Positions 52,433-60,385 of a DNA stretch of 64,000 nucleotides are shown in pieces. Each line of letters opens with the position of its first letter. The stretch's first letter is position 1. A program made the position numbers and the translations under genes. Source of the DNA: Nocardioides speluncae (lineage in GTDB: Bacteria > Actinomycetota > Actinomycetes > Propionibacteriales > Nocardioidaceae); the NCBI RefSeq assembly GCF_003121585.1, contig NZ_QEOO01000011.1, positions 1 through 64,000 of the forward strand, given 5' to 3'. The notes under the pieces are model-generated. The model saw only the letters and a list, made by a program, of their open reading frames with translations. It was not told where the DNA came from and ran no database searches.

Positions 52433-53277
52433 GCGAAGTCGAGTACGTCGTGGAGGGCGCAGTCGCCTGGATCCGGCTGAACCGGCCGGAGTACCGCAAT
52501 GCCCAGAACTCCGCGATGACTTACGCGCTGGACGCCGCCTTCCGGGTGGCCACTGACGACGACGCGGTCAAGGTGATCGTGCTGGCCGGCAACGGCAAGC
52601 ACTTCTGCGCCGGTCACGACATCGGTACGCCGGGTCGAGATGTCGACAAGTCGTTCGAGCGACAGGCCGTCATCTGGTGGGACCACGTTGACAAGGAAGG
52701 CGGCGACCAGCGGTTCGCGCGCGAGTCGGAGGTCTACCTCGGAATGTGCCGGCGCTGGCGGGAGGTGCCCAAGCCGGTGATCGCGATGGTGCACGGCGCC
52801 TGCATCGCCGGCGGGCTGATGCTGGCCTGGTCGTGCGACTTCATCGTCGCCTCCGACGACGCGTTCTTCTCCGACCCTGTGGTGCGGATGGGCATCCCGG
52901 GCGTGGAGTACTTCGCGCACCCGTGGGTGATGAACCCGCGCGCCGCCAAGGAGTTCCTCTTCACCGGCGACCGGTTCTCCGCACAGCGCGCACTCGAGCT
53001 CGGCATGGTCAACCAGGTGGTGCCGCGCGAGGAGCTGGAGGACGTCGTACGCGCGATGGCGGACCGGATCTCGGCGATGCCGCGGTTCGGGCTGGCGCTG
53101 ACCAAGAAGGCGGTCAACCAGGCCGAGGATCTGCAGGGCATGCGGGCCGGCATGGACTCGGTGTTCGGCCTGCACCACTTCGCGCACGCCCACAACGCCG
53201 AGGTCTCCACCGACTCCCTCGGCGGCCTCGACGCGAAGTCGATGGCCGCCCGCAACAAAGAACAGGCCGGCGAGTGA
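52429..53277 (+). CDS. Atypical enoyl-CoA hydratase/isomerase-family protein
   Basis: A 282-residue crotonase-fold protein inserted between fadD3 and fadE31, where M. tuberculosis has none as I recall. The oxyanion-hole segment GNGKHFCAGHDIGT and ACIAGGLMLAWSCDF are clear. Both usual catalytic glutamates are missing: Met stands where GGGxE would give the first Glu, and Val in FSDPVVRMGIPG replaces the second. The long C-terminal part (DLQGMRAGMDSVFGLHHFAHAHN) is family-like. It probably does a reaction other than simple hydration. GTG overlaps the fadD3 stop. Confidence 0.85.
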   Translation: MSEVEYVVEGAVAWIRLNRPEYRNAQNSAMTYALDAAFRVATDDDAVKVIVLAGNGKHFCAGHDIGTPGRDVDKSFERQAVIWWDHVDKEGGDQRFARESEVYLGMCRRWREVPKPVIAMVHGACIAGGLMLAWSCDFIVASDDAFFSDPVVRMGIPGVEYFAHPWVMNPRAAKEFLFTGDRFSAQRALELGMVNQVVPREELEDVVRAMADRISAMPRFGLALTKKAVNQAEDLQGMRAGMDSVFGLHHFAHAHNAEVSTDSLGGLDAKSMAARNKEQAGE

Positions 53278-54452
53278 ACCTCGACTTCTCCGACGCCGAG
53301 CTGGCCTTCCAAGCGGAGGCACGCGCCTGGCTCGCCGCCAACGTGCCGGCCACTCCCCTGCCCTCGATGGACACGGAGGCCGGCTTCGCCGCGCACCAGG
53401 AGTGGGAGGCCAAGCTCGCCGAGGCGCGCTGGTCGGTCGTCTCCTGGCCCGAGGAGCACGGCGGCCGCGGGGCCTCGCTGATCGAGTGGGTGATCTTCGA
53501 GGAGGAGTACTACCGCGCCGGCGCTCCCGGCCGGGTGTCCCAGAACGGCATCTTCCTGCTCGCGCCGATCCTGTTCGAGCACGGCACCCCCGACCAGCGG
53601 GACCGCTTCCTGCCGTCGATGGCGACCGGCGAGCGGATCTGGGCGCAGGCCTGGTCCGAGCCCGAGGCCGGCTCCGATCTGGCCGCGCTGACCTCGACCG
53701 CGCGCCGTGACGACGAGCGCGGCGGCTGGGTGCTCAATGGCCAGAAGACCTGGTCCTCGCGGGCGTCGCACGCGCACTGGGGCTTCGGCCTGTTCCGCTC
53801 CGACCCGTCGGCGGAGCGCCACCGCGGGCTGACCTACTTCCTGTTCCCGCTCGACGCCGACGGGGTGACCGTGCGGCCGATCGCCCAGCTGGATGGCGAG
53901 GCTGGGTTCGCGGAGATCTTCCTGACCGACGTGTTCGTGCCGGACGCCGACGTGCTCGGCGCCGTCGGCGACGGCTGGCGGGTCGCAATGAGTACGGCGG
54001 GCAACGAGCGCGGCCTCTCCCTCCGCTCCCCCGGCCGCTTCTGCGCCGCCGCCGACCGTCTGGTGGATCTGTACGCCGCCCCGCAGGTTGAGGAGGTCGC
54101 TCTGCGACCGTCTCGAAACCAAGGGGCCGCCGACCGCGTGGTCGACGCCTGGATCAAAGCCCAGGCGTACCGGCTCTACACCTGGGGCACGGTCACCCGC
54201 CTCGCCAACGGCGGCGACATCGGCCCGGCGGGGTCGGTGAACAAGGTGTTCTGGTCCGAGCTCGACATCGCGCTCCACGAGACCGCGCTCGACCTGCTCG
54301 GCCCTGAGGCGGAGCTGGAGTCGGCGTGGAGCGACGGCTACCTGTTCTCGCTGGCCGGCCCGATCTACGCCGGCACCAACGAGATCCAGCGCAATATCGT
54401 CGCCGAACGGATCCTCGGCCTCCCCCGCGAGCCGAAGGGAGCCGGCCGATGA
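53274..54452 (+). CDS. fadE31: Acyl-CoA dehydrogenase FadE31
   Basis: A 392-residue full-length acyl-CoA dehydrogenase subunit: AQAWSEPEAGSDLAAL, GQKTWSSRASHAHWG, and C-terminal YAGTNEIQRNIVAERILGL. GTG 53274 overlaps the hydratase stop; it is followed by fadE32 with an ATGA overlap. Residues 271-283 (VEEVALRPSRNQG) come from a short palindromic repeat read in frame, between the conserved RLVDLY and RVVDAWIKAQAY segments. In the KstR2 regulon it pairs with a short FadE, probably FadE32. Confidence 0.9.
   Translation: MNLDFSDAELAFQAEARAWLAANVPATPLPSMDTEAGFAAHQEWEAKLAEARWSVVSWPEEHGGRGASLIEWVIFEEEYYRAGAPGRVSQNGIFLLAPILFEHGTPDQRDRFLPSMATGERIWAQAWSEPEAGSDLAALTSTARRDDERGGWVLNGQKTWSSRASHAHWGFGLFRSDPSAERHRGLTYFLFPLDADGVTVRPIAQLDGEAGFAEIFLTDVFVPDADVLGAVGDGWRVAMSTAGNERGLSLRSPGRFCAAADRLVDLYAAPQVEEVALRPSRNQGAADRVVDAWIKAQAYRLYTWGTVTRLANGGDIGPAGSVNKVFWSELDIALHETALDLLGPEAELESAWSDGYLFSLAGPIYAGTNEIQRNIVAERILGLPREPKGAGR
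54086..54120. repeat. Intragenic REP-like palindrome in fadE31
   Basis: 35 bp, beginning GGTTGAGGAGG and ending GTCTCGAAACC, stem GGTCGC-TCT-GCGACC. Compared with the copy at 29943-29977 the stem keeps pairing through a T-A to C-G exchange. Read in frame as VEEVALRPSRNQ, the same frame as the other copy. Confidence 0.8.
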
Positions 54453-55402
54453 GGTTCATGGTGACCGAGGAGCAGGCCGACTTCGCGGCCTCGCTGGACG
54501 CACTGCTGTCCTCGGCCGACGTCGTTGGCGCTGCCCGCCGCTGGGCCGACGGCGACCACGCCGATGGGCTGAAGCTGTGGGCACGGCTGGCCGAGACCGG
54601 CCTCCCCGCCCTGCTGGTGCCCGAGGAGTACGGCGGACTCGGAGCCAGCCGGGTCGAGCTGGTGATCGCGTTCGAGGCGCTCGGCCGGCACCTCGTCCCC
54701 GGCCCCTGGGTCGAGTCCGCCGCCTACCTGGCGACTGCCCTGTCCGGCGAGCCACTCACCGCGATCGCGGACGGCGCGGTCGCCACGGTGGCGACACCGC
54801 CGCACACGCCGTACGCACTGGACGCCGACGTCGCGACCACGGTCGCCGTCGCGGAGAGCGACGAGATCCGGACCGGCATGCTCGGCGAACAGGCCCGGTC
54901 GGTCGACCCGACGCGGCGGCTGTTCGAGGTCGAGGCAGCCCAGGTTCTCGACGTGGGCGACCGCACGGCGACGGCATTCGACACCGCGGTCCTCGCGACC
55001 TCGGCCCAGCTCATCGGCGCCGGCGAGCATCTGCTGGCCGAGTCGGTGACCTACGCGAAGCAGCGGCGTCAGTTCGGCCGTGAGATCGGCAGCTATCAGG
55101 CGCTCAAGCACGCACTTGCCGACGTCCGGATCGCGCTCGACTTCGCGCGGCCGCTTGTCTACGGGGCCGCCCTCTCGGCCGGCTCATCCGACGCCAGCCG
55201 GGACGCCTCCGCGGCCAAGGTTGCGGCGAGCGACGCGGCGTACCTCGCCGCCCGGACCGCGCTCCAGGTGCATGGCGCCATCGGCTACACCCGCGAGCTG
55301 GACCTGAGCCTGTGGATCCTGAAGGTGCGGGCGCTGGTCGGCGCGTGGGGTACGCCGGCGTACCACCGCAGCCGGATCCTGGACGCGCTGGTGGCCCGAT
55401 GA
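54449..55402 (+). CDS. fadE32: Acyl-CoA dehydrogenase FadE32
   Basis: A 317-residue short acyl-CoA dehydrogenase-like subunit: N-terminal MRFMVTEEQADFAASLDALL, LLVPEEYGGLGASRVELVI, KQRRQFGREIGSYQALKHALAD and LQVHGAIGYTRELDLSLW. The central FAD/substrate barrel is shortened, typical of the non-catalytic-looking partner of alpha2-beta2 steroid dehydrogenases. ATG 54449 overlaps the fadE31 stop. The next in-frame upstream codons belong to fadE31's other frame. Confidence 0.9.
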   Translation: MRFMVTEEQADFAASLDALLSSADVVGAARRWADGDHADGLKLWARLAETGLPALLVPEEYGGLGASRVELVIAFEALGRHLVPGPWVESAAYLATALSGEPLTAIADGAVATVATPPHTPYALDADVATTVAVAESDEIRTGMLGEQARSVDPTRRLFEVEAAQVLDVGDRTATAFDTAVLATSAQLIGAGEHLLAESVTYAKQRRQFGREIGSYQALKHALADVRIALDFARPLVYGAALSAGSSDASRDASAAKVAASDAAYLAARTALQVHGAIGYTRELDLSLWILKVRALVGAWGTPAYHRSRILDALVAR

Positions 55403-55412
55403 GGTTCGCCCA

Positions 55413-56390
55413 ATGAGATTTGCACTGTCCGAGGAACAGCAGGAGCTGGCCTCGACCGTCCGCACTCTGCTGGCCCGGCGCAGCGATCCCGCCGCGGTTC
55501 GGGCTGCGATGACCTCCGATCAGGGCTACGACGCTGCGCTGTGGCAGACGCTGTGTGAGCAGATCGGCGTCGCGGCACTGCTGGTCCCCGAGGAGTACGA
55601 CGGAGCCGGCGCGACGCTGGTCGAGGCACACGTCGTGCTGGAGGAGCTGGGCCGCGCCCTGACGCCCGGCCCGGCGCTCGCCTCGCTGGTCGCGACGGCC
55701 GCGCTGCTCGGCGCCGACGAGGACGCGCGGAAGCGGCTGCTCCCCCGGATCGCGACCGGCGAGATCGCCACCGTGGCCTGGGGAGAAGCGGTCCTGCACG
55801 GCGACCAGGCCGAGATCCTCCTGGTGGCCGCCGACGACCGGCTCTACGAGGTGGACGCGACCGCCGTGACCCGTACCTGGACGCCGGCGATGGACCTCAC
55901 GACCCGGCTCGCCACGGTGAACCTCGATGACGCTGCCATGACCCAGATCGGCGATGCCGCCGCGGTCGCCCATGCGCACGCGGTCGGCACGATCGGGGTC
56001 ACCGCACTGCAGGTCGGGCTGGCCGAGCGGGCGCTGGAGATGACCGTCAGCTACACCAAGGAACGGGTGCAGTTCGGCCGGCCGCTCGCGTCGTTCCAGG
56101 CACTCAAGCACCGGATGGCGCAGATGCTGGTCGACGTCGAGACCTCGCGGTCGATCTCCTGGGCCGCGGCGTACGCCGTGGCCACCGGCGCGCCGGACGC
56201 TGACGACCTCACCGCCGCGGCCTCGTCGTACTGCTCCGAGGCGCTGCAGCGGATCGGCGCCGAGACCGTGCAGCTGCACGGCGGCATCGCGATCACGTGG
56301 GAGCACGACGCGCAGCTGGTGTTCAAGCGGGCGCACGCCCTCGGCCAGCTCTTCGGCCAGCCGCACGAACGCCGGGCGACGCTGCTCTAA
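55413..56390 (+). CDS. fadE33: Acyl-CoA dehydrogenase FadE33 (IpdE2 type)
   Basis: A 325-residue short acyl-CoA dehydrogenase subunit, likely partner of FadE30. MRFALSEEQQELASTVRTLL, LLVPEEYDGAGATLVEAHVV, KERVQFGRPLASFQALKHRMAQ and VQLHGGIAITWEHDAQL. ATG 55413 lies 10 bp after the fadE32 stop. Within that gap an ATG at 55399 starts a five-codon ORF (MRFAQ, stop) that mimics the true N-terminus, perhaps a micro-duplication. Last gene of the fadD3 operon. Confidence 0.9.
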   Translation: MRFALSEEQQELASTVRTLLARRSDPAAVRAAMTSDQGYDAALWQTLCEQIGVAALLVPEEYDGAGATLVEAHVVLEELGRALTPGPALASLVATAALLGADEDARKRLLPRIATGEIATVAWGEAVLHGDQAEILLVAADDRLYEVDATAVTRTWTPAMDLTTRLATVNLDDAAMTQIGDAAAVAHAHAVGTIGVTALQVGLAERALEMTVSYTKERVQFGRPLASFQALKHRMAQMLVDVETSRSISWAAAYAVATGAPDADDLTAAASSYCSEALQRIGAETVQLHGGIAITWEHDAQLVFKRAHALGQLFGQPHERRATLL

Positions 56391-56396
56391 TCAGTG

Positions 56397-56807
56397 CTAG
56401 TCGGGGGCGATGCCACCCGACCTGGGTGACCGCTCGTCGCTCGGCTGGAGTACGGCGCGGATCGCCGGCGCCACCAGGGTCACCAGCTCGTCGGTCGACA
56501 GCGATGCGACCGGCTCGACCTTCAGCATGTAGCGCGCGGTCGCCACGCCGAGCAGCTGCGACAGCACCAGCTCGGTCCGCAGCACGGTAGTGCGGACGCC
56601 GAGCGCCTTCGCGACCGGCATCATGACCACCCTGTTCATGCGCTCGTAGGTGCGCTTCTTGTCGTCCTCGTCAGTGGCGCCATTGCGGAGCATGGCGAGC
56701 ATCCGGCGGCGGTGGCGCGGGTTCTCGCACATCCGGAAGAACCGGCGCGTCAATCGCTCGGCGAAGTCCTCGACCGGCTCGGGCCGGAGCGGGGCCAGGG
56801 CAGACAC
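56397..56807 (-). pseudogene. TetR-family remnant lacking the DNA-binding domain
   Basis: About 136 residues from GTG 56807 match the common C-terminal ligand-binding domain of TetR proteins: PEPVEDFAERLTRRFFRMCE, MLRNGATDEDDKK, LRTELVLSQLLGVATARYML, and LSTDELVTLVAPAIRAVL. No helix-turn-helix is found upstream before the divergent lyase gene at 56897; the extra open frame to 56927 is not HTH-like. So the N-terminal half is missing. It converges on fadE33. It is either a dead regulator or a stand-alone effector domain. Confidence 0.65.
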
Positions 56808-56896
56808 ACACCGAGTGTGACAGCCCTGGGCCGGTCGTGGGGAGCGAGTGGGATCGGTCATACCGACAAATCGCAATCGGCTGCTAGCGTCCGGCC

Positions 56897-57961
56897 ATGC
56901 GCAGCGCCAAGGACTTCTTCGCCCCACTCGCGGTCGGTGCTCCGGCCCCGGTTCGGGACATTCCGGCCCGGCCCAGCCGGGCGATCCACTTCTTCGACCC
57001 GAGCAACCCCAAGATGGCCGCCAAGGTCCCGGGGATGGTCGGCACCGTCGACGTACTGCTCGGCAACCTCGAGGACGCGGTCAAGGCCGACAACAAGGTC
57101 GCCGCGCGCGAGGGCCTGGTGAAGATCGCGCAGGAGACTGAGTTCGGGCCCACCCAGCTGTGGACCCGGATCAACGCGCTGGACTCGCCGTGGGTGCTCG
57201 ACGACCTGACCACGCTGGTCCCTGAAATCGGGCACAAGCTCGACGTGATCATGGTGCCGAAGGTGCAGGGCGCCGAGGACATCCACTACGTCGATCGGCT
57301 GCTCGCCCAGCTCGAGGCGAAGGCCGGGCTGGAGCGGCCGATCCTGGTGCACGCGATCCTGGAGACCGCCCGCGGTGTCGCCAACATCGAGGAGATCTGC
57401 GGTGCCTCGCCGCGGATGCAGGGCCTCTCCCTTGGCCCGGCCGACCTGGCCGCGGACCGGCGGATGAAGACCACCCGGGTCGGCGGCGGCCACCCGGGCT
57501 ACCTGGTCCGGCAGGACCCGGTCGACGGCAACATCGAGGGTGAGCGCGCGACGTACCAGCAGGACCTGTGGCACTACACGATCGCGCGGATGGTCGACGC
57601 CTGCGCGATGCACGGCATCTACCCGTACTACGGACCGTTCGGTGACATCGCCGACGTGGTCGCGTGCGAGGACCAGTTCCGCAACGCGTTCCTGCTCGGC
57701 TGCGTCGGCACCTGGTCGCTGCACCCCAAGCAGATCGAGATCGCCAAACGGGTCTTCTCGCCGAGCGTGGAGGACATCAAGCACGCCCGGCGCGTGGTCG
57801 CGGCGATGGGCGACGGCACCGGCGCGGTGATGCTTGACGGCAAGATGGAGGACGACGCCTCGCTCAAGCAGTGCCTGGTCCTGGTCGAGCTCGCCGAGCA
57901 GCTCGCCGCGATCGACCCCGAGCTGAAGAAGCAGTACGACGCGATCGAGGTGTCCGAGTGA
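56897..57961 (+). CDS. HpcH/HpaI-family aldolase, malyl-CoA/methylmalyl-CoA lyase-like
   Basis: A 354-residue TIM-barrel CitE/Mcl-type enzyme. Typical segments: AIHFFDPSNPKMAAKVPGM, LLGNLEDAVKADNK (acidic metal site), LWTRINALDSPW, IMVPKVQGAEDIHYVD, ILETARGVANIEEI and a CVGTWSLHPKQIEIA near the C-terminus. Mcl1-type lyases split or form (S)-malyl-CoA and beta-methylmalyl-CoA, linking acetyl-CoA/propionyl-CoA to glyoxylate. ATG 56897; its stop overlaps the following paralogue. Steroid breakdown yields both acyl-CoAs, so a role in assimilation is plausible (inference). Confidence 0.82.
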   Translation: MRSAKDFFAPLAVGAPAPVRDIPARPSRAIHFFDPSNPKMAAKVPGMVGTVDVLLGNLEDAVKADNKVAAREGLVKIAQETEFGPTQLWTRINALDSPWVLDDLTTLVPEIGHKLDVIMVPKVQGAEDIHYVDRLLAQLEAKAGLERPILVHAILETARGVANIEEICGASPRMQGLSLGPADLAADRRMKTTRVGGGHPGYLVRQDPVDGNIEGERATYQQDLWHYTIARMVDACAMHGIYPYYGPFGDIADVVACEDQFRNAFLLGCVGTWSLHPKQIEIAKRVFSPSVEDIKHARRVVAAMGDGTGAVMLDGKMEDDASLKQCLVLVELAEQLAAIDPELKKQYDAIEVSE

Positions 57962-58818
57962 ACGAGTTCCGCCCCCGCCGCTCGGTCCTCTACATGCCGT
58001 CGTCCAACGAGCGCGCGCTGGAGAAGGCCAAGACGCTGCCCGTCGACGCGCTGATCCTCGACCTCGAGGACGCGGTCGCGCCCGACGCCAAGCCGGCCGC
58101 GCGCGAGGCCGCCTGCGCGGCCGTGCAGTCCGGTGAGTACGGCGGCCGCGAGCTGACGATCCGGGTCAACGGCGCCGACACCGAGTGGCACGCCGACGAC
58201 CTCCGGGCCGCCTGCGCGGCCGGCCCGGACGCGGTCGTCGTTCCCAAGGTCAACAGCGCCGACGCCGTCCTGGAACTGGTCGAGGCGATGGCCGGCCACG
58301 ATGCGCCGGAGCACACCAAGCTCTGGGCGATGGTGGAGACGCCGTACGCGATGCTGCACGCCGAGGAGATCGCGTCCGCGTCGGACCGGCTCACCGTGCT
58401 GGTGATGGGCACCAACGACCTCGCCAAGGAGCTGTACGCCGAGCACGTGCCGGGCCGGCAGCCGCTGCTCACCGGCCTCGGCCTGGCGCTGCTAGCCGCC
58501 CGGGCGACCGGCAAGGTGATCATCGACGGCGTCTACAACGACGTGAAGAACGCCGAGGGCTTCCTGGCCGAGTGCCAGCAGGGCCGTGAGATGGGCTTCG
58601 ACGGCAAGACCCTGATCCACCCCGGTCAGGTCGAGGGCGCCAACGCCGCCTTCTCGCCGTCAGAGCAGGCCGTCGAGGACGCCCGCGGCATCCTCGCCGC
58701 CTGGGACGCCCGCGAGACCGGCGTGGTCACCTACAACGGCCGGATGATCGAGAACCTCCACGTCGACTCCGCCCAGCGCACCCTCGCGATCCACGACGCG
58801 ATCACCCAGCTCGGCTGA
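57958..58818 (+). CDS. CoA ester lyase, CitE-like (malyl-CoA thioesterase/lyase family)
   Basis: A 286-residue CitE-family protein: RRSVLYMPSSNERALEKAKT, ALILDLEDAVAPDAKPAARE, LTIRVNGADTEWHADD, VVVPKVNSADAV, MVETPYAMLHAEEIA, and a C-terminal FDGKTLIHPGQVEGANAAFS. GTG 57958 overlaps the preceding TGA. In ethylmalonyl-CoA pathway organisms such a protein acts as (3S)-malyl-CoA thioesterase beside Mcl1; alternatively it is a citramalyl-CoA lyase. The transcript probably ends at the family B palindrome 24 bp downstream. Confidence 0.82.
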   Translation: MNEFRPRRSVLYMPSSNERALEKAKTLPVDALILDLEDAVAPDAKPAAREAACAAVQSGEYGGRELTIRVNGADTEWHADDLRAACAAGPDAVVVPKVNSADAVLELVEAMAGHDAPEHTKLWAMVETPYAMLHAEEIASASDRLTVLVMGTNDLAKELYAEHVPGRQPLLTGLGLALLAARATGKVIIDGVYNDVKNAEGFLAECQQGREMGFDGKTLIHPGQVEGANAAFSPSEQAVEDARGILAAWDARETGVVTYNGRMIENLHVDSAQRTLAIHDAITQLG

Positions 58819-58841
58819 CCCAGACAGGGGCCGGGCGTCGG

Positions 58842-58902
58842 ATAGTCCAGAACGTTTGACATCAGTTTCGGGACAGATGTGATGTCGAACGTTCTGGACT
58901 AT
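58842..58902. repeat. Palindrome family B, left copy of unit B
   Basis: Arms 58842-58864 and 58880-58902, 23 bp with one G-T pair, around a 15-base loop. The right arm contains the TAG stop (58899-58901) of the DUF559-type gene, as the solo copy at 23444-23506 does for fadD8-like. Confidence 0.85.
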
Positions 58903-59939
58903 GTGGTGACGAGCTCGTGTGAGCGACCGATGCGAGCGAGATAGTCGTCGAGGTGCTCGGGCACGTCGTACCAAGGTGGCGGTTCCAAGGTCCACGCCCG
59001 TGACTCCGAGGGCAGGAACTTGGCACGAGCGCGAGCATTGCGCATCCGAGCTGCCGAACGGTCGCGATCGCGTAGGTCCCCGCCGACGATCTCGAAGTAC
59101 TCGAGACCGTGATTGCGGAAGACATCCTCGCGCGCGACATCACGGCGGTGGCGCTCGCCTTCCTTGTGGTCAGCGCCGTCGTACTCGCCGACCAGACCAG
59201 CCACGGGATCCAACAGATCCGGAATGCCGAGGAGGTTGCCTCGGAGGTCGAACACCGGTTGGTTGCAGAGCGGCGTTGGCAGCCTCGCGTCGACTACCCA
59301 GACCAGCCGCATCCTGGACTCTTGGGGAGAGCGACTGTCATCGCTTGCGAGGAGAAGCGCCTCGCGCACCCGTGGCACGCCGGTCCACGCTGATCGTTTC
59401 GCGACGTACTCAGCCATCAGACTTGTCGAGATCAGCCGTGCCGCAGCTGCCATGTCCAGCACCACTACTGCCTCGCGGAGCGAAGGTGCCGCACGCATCT
59501 CGTCGAACACGGCGCGCTGGACCGTCGTACACCAGACGCCGTCGATGAACTCGCGCTCCGACGGAGCCAGCTGCTCCTGGCTCAACGCGATCAAGGGATC
59601 ACCACGAAGCTTGGCGAGGCCGACCACCAATGGCACAGGACGCACGGTCCGACCACCATCAGTCATGCCGTCGAAGAAGTTGGCCCCGCGCCACCGAAGT
59701 GCTGCCCACCCGGTGACGGCGCCGTACCGACGCAGCCGCGCACTCTGCTCGAGGATCCGCTGCTCAACGACATCGCCATCGACCTCGGCCGGCACGTAGA
59801 GCCCACGGCTGGTCGCCCGGAACCGGCCACGCTGCGCCTGCCCGCGCGTAGGGCCGACCAGGCCGTCGGGGTCGACCGGAACCGGCCGGACCAGACCGGC
59901 GGGCCTCTCACAGGTGGGACTCCATCGATGCTGTGGCAC
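58899..59939 (-). CDS. DUF559-type putative nuclease (unit B)
   Basis: A 346-residue protein. The N-terminus (RFRATSRGLYVPAEVD) and middle (YGAVTGWAALRW, TTVQRAVFDEMR) follow the AbiEi-like/DUF559 arrangement. The C-terminal part has the nuclease-like core: SPQESRMRLVW, IPDLLDPVAGLVGEYDGADH, then RRDVAREDVFRNHGL and EYFEIVGGDL. E...D...E-Y-D suggests a PD-(D/E)xK/Vsr-like active site. GTG 59939 is used; ribosome site is poor. Same class as the gene at 38013-38969, but distant in sequence. No partner gene is adjacent. Confidence 0.75.
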   Translation of the reverse strand: MPQHRWSPTCERPAGLVRPVPVDPDGLVGPTRGQAQRGRFRATSRGLYVPAEVDGDVVEQRILEQSARLRRYGAVTGWAALRWRGANFFDGMTDGGRTVRPVPLVVGLAKLRGDPLIALSQEQLAPSEREFIDGVWCTTVQRAVFDEMRAAPSLREAVVVLDMAAAARLISTSLMAEYVAKRSAWTGVPRVREALLLASDDSRSPQESRMRLVWVVDARLPTPLCNQPVFDLRGNLLGIPDLLDPVAGLVGEYDGADHKEGERHRRDVAREDVFRNHGLEYFEIVGGDLRDRDRSAARMRNARARAKFLPSESRAWTLEPPPWYDVPEHLDDYLARIGRSHELVTT

Positions 59940-59990
59940 CCCGCCAGGTTCGGTCAGTCGGTCCTGTCACTCGGGCCCACGCGAAGCCGC

Positions 59991-60025
59991 TTGTGGATAA
60001 GTCGGCCCCTCTGAATCTGTGGATA
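59991..60025 (-). promoter_or_regulatory. Paired TATCCACA boxes before the unit B gene
   Basis: Read on the minus strand, GTATCCACAGA (60016-60026) and TTATCCACAA (59991-60000) have TCCACA cores 26 bp apart; the second ends 52 bp before GTG 59939. Spacer TTCAGAGGGGCCGACT resembles that before the unit A gene. TTATCCACA equals the E. coli DnaA box. Confidence 0.55.
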
Positions 60026-60040
60026 CGGGCGCGATAAGGC

Positions 60041-60103
60041 GATAGTCCAGAACGTTTGACATCACTTCTTGTCGAAATTTGATGACAAACGTTCTGGACT
60101 ATC
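60041..60103. repeat. Palindrome family B, right copy of unit B
   Basis: Arms 60041-60064 and 60080-60103, 24 bp with one A-A mismatch, around a 15-base loop. It lies 102 bp upstream of the DUF559-type gene start and 77 bp upstream of the small membrane-protein gene. Confidence 0.85.
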
Positions 60104-60179
60104 CGAGCTAGGCCGCCGTTAGCCGGGCCGCAGATCGGGTACCGCACTCTCCGTCCACCACTCAGGGGAGGGAATCCCA

Positions 60180-60323
60180 ATGGTTGTTCTTGGTCTTGTC
60201 CTACTGGTCCTCGGGCTCGTCCTCAGCGTGCCCATCCTGGTCACGATCGGCGCCATCCTGCTTGTTGTCGGCCTGGTGCTGAACTTCGTGCCGATCGGCG
60301 GCACCAGCAGGCGCGTCTATTGA
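60180..60323 (+). CDS. 47-residue membrane protein (DUF6131-like)
   Basis: A short gene below usual length cut-offs: MVVLGLVLLVLGLVLSVPIL followed by VTIGAILLVVGLVLNFVPIG and GTSRRVY, that is, two hydrophobic helices with a basic tail. AGGGGAGGG precedes ATG 60180 at suitable distance. It resembles small actinobacterial membrane proteins annotated DUF6131. Function unknown. Convergent with hsaB. Confidence 0.75.
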   Translation: MVVLGLVLLVLGLVLSVPILVTIGAILLVVGLVLNFVPIGGTSRRVY

Positions 60324-60385
60324 CCGTCGTTCCAAGTCTCGTACGCCGCCCGCCTCACCCGGGCGGCGTACGGCTGTCTTGGGAG

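Larger units (their letters stand above)
58842..60103. mobile_element. Candidate palindrome-bracketed nuclease-like unit (unit B)
   Basis: A 1,262-bp unit delimited by two family B palindromes (58842-58902 and 60041-60103) and containing one gene, the DUF559-type ORF. It parallels unit A (1,233 bp) in length, gene type, 3' abutment of the stop codon to a palindrome, and paired upstream boxes, though the palindrome sequences differ. No transposase is present. Treated as a hypothetical element. Confidence 0.5.
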
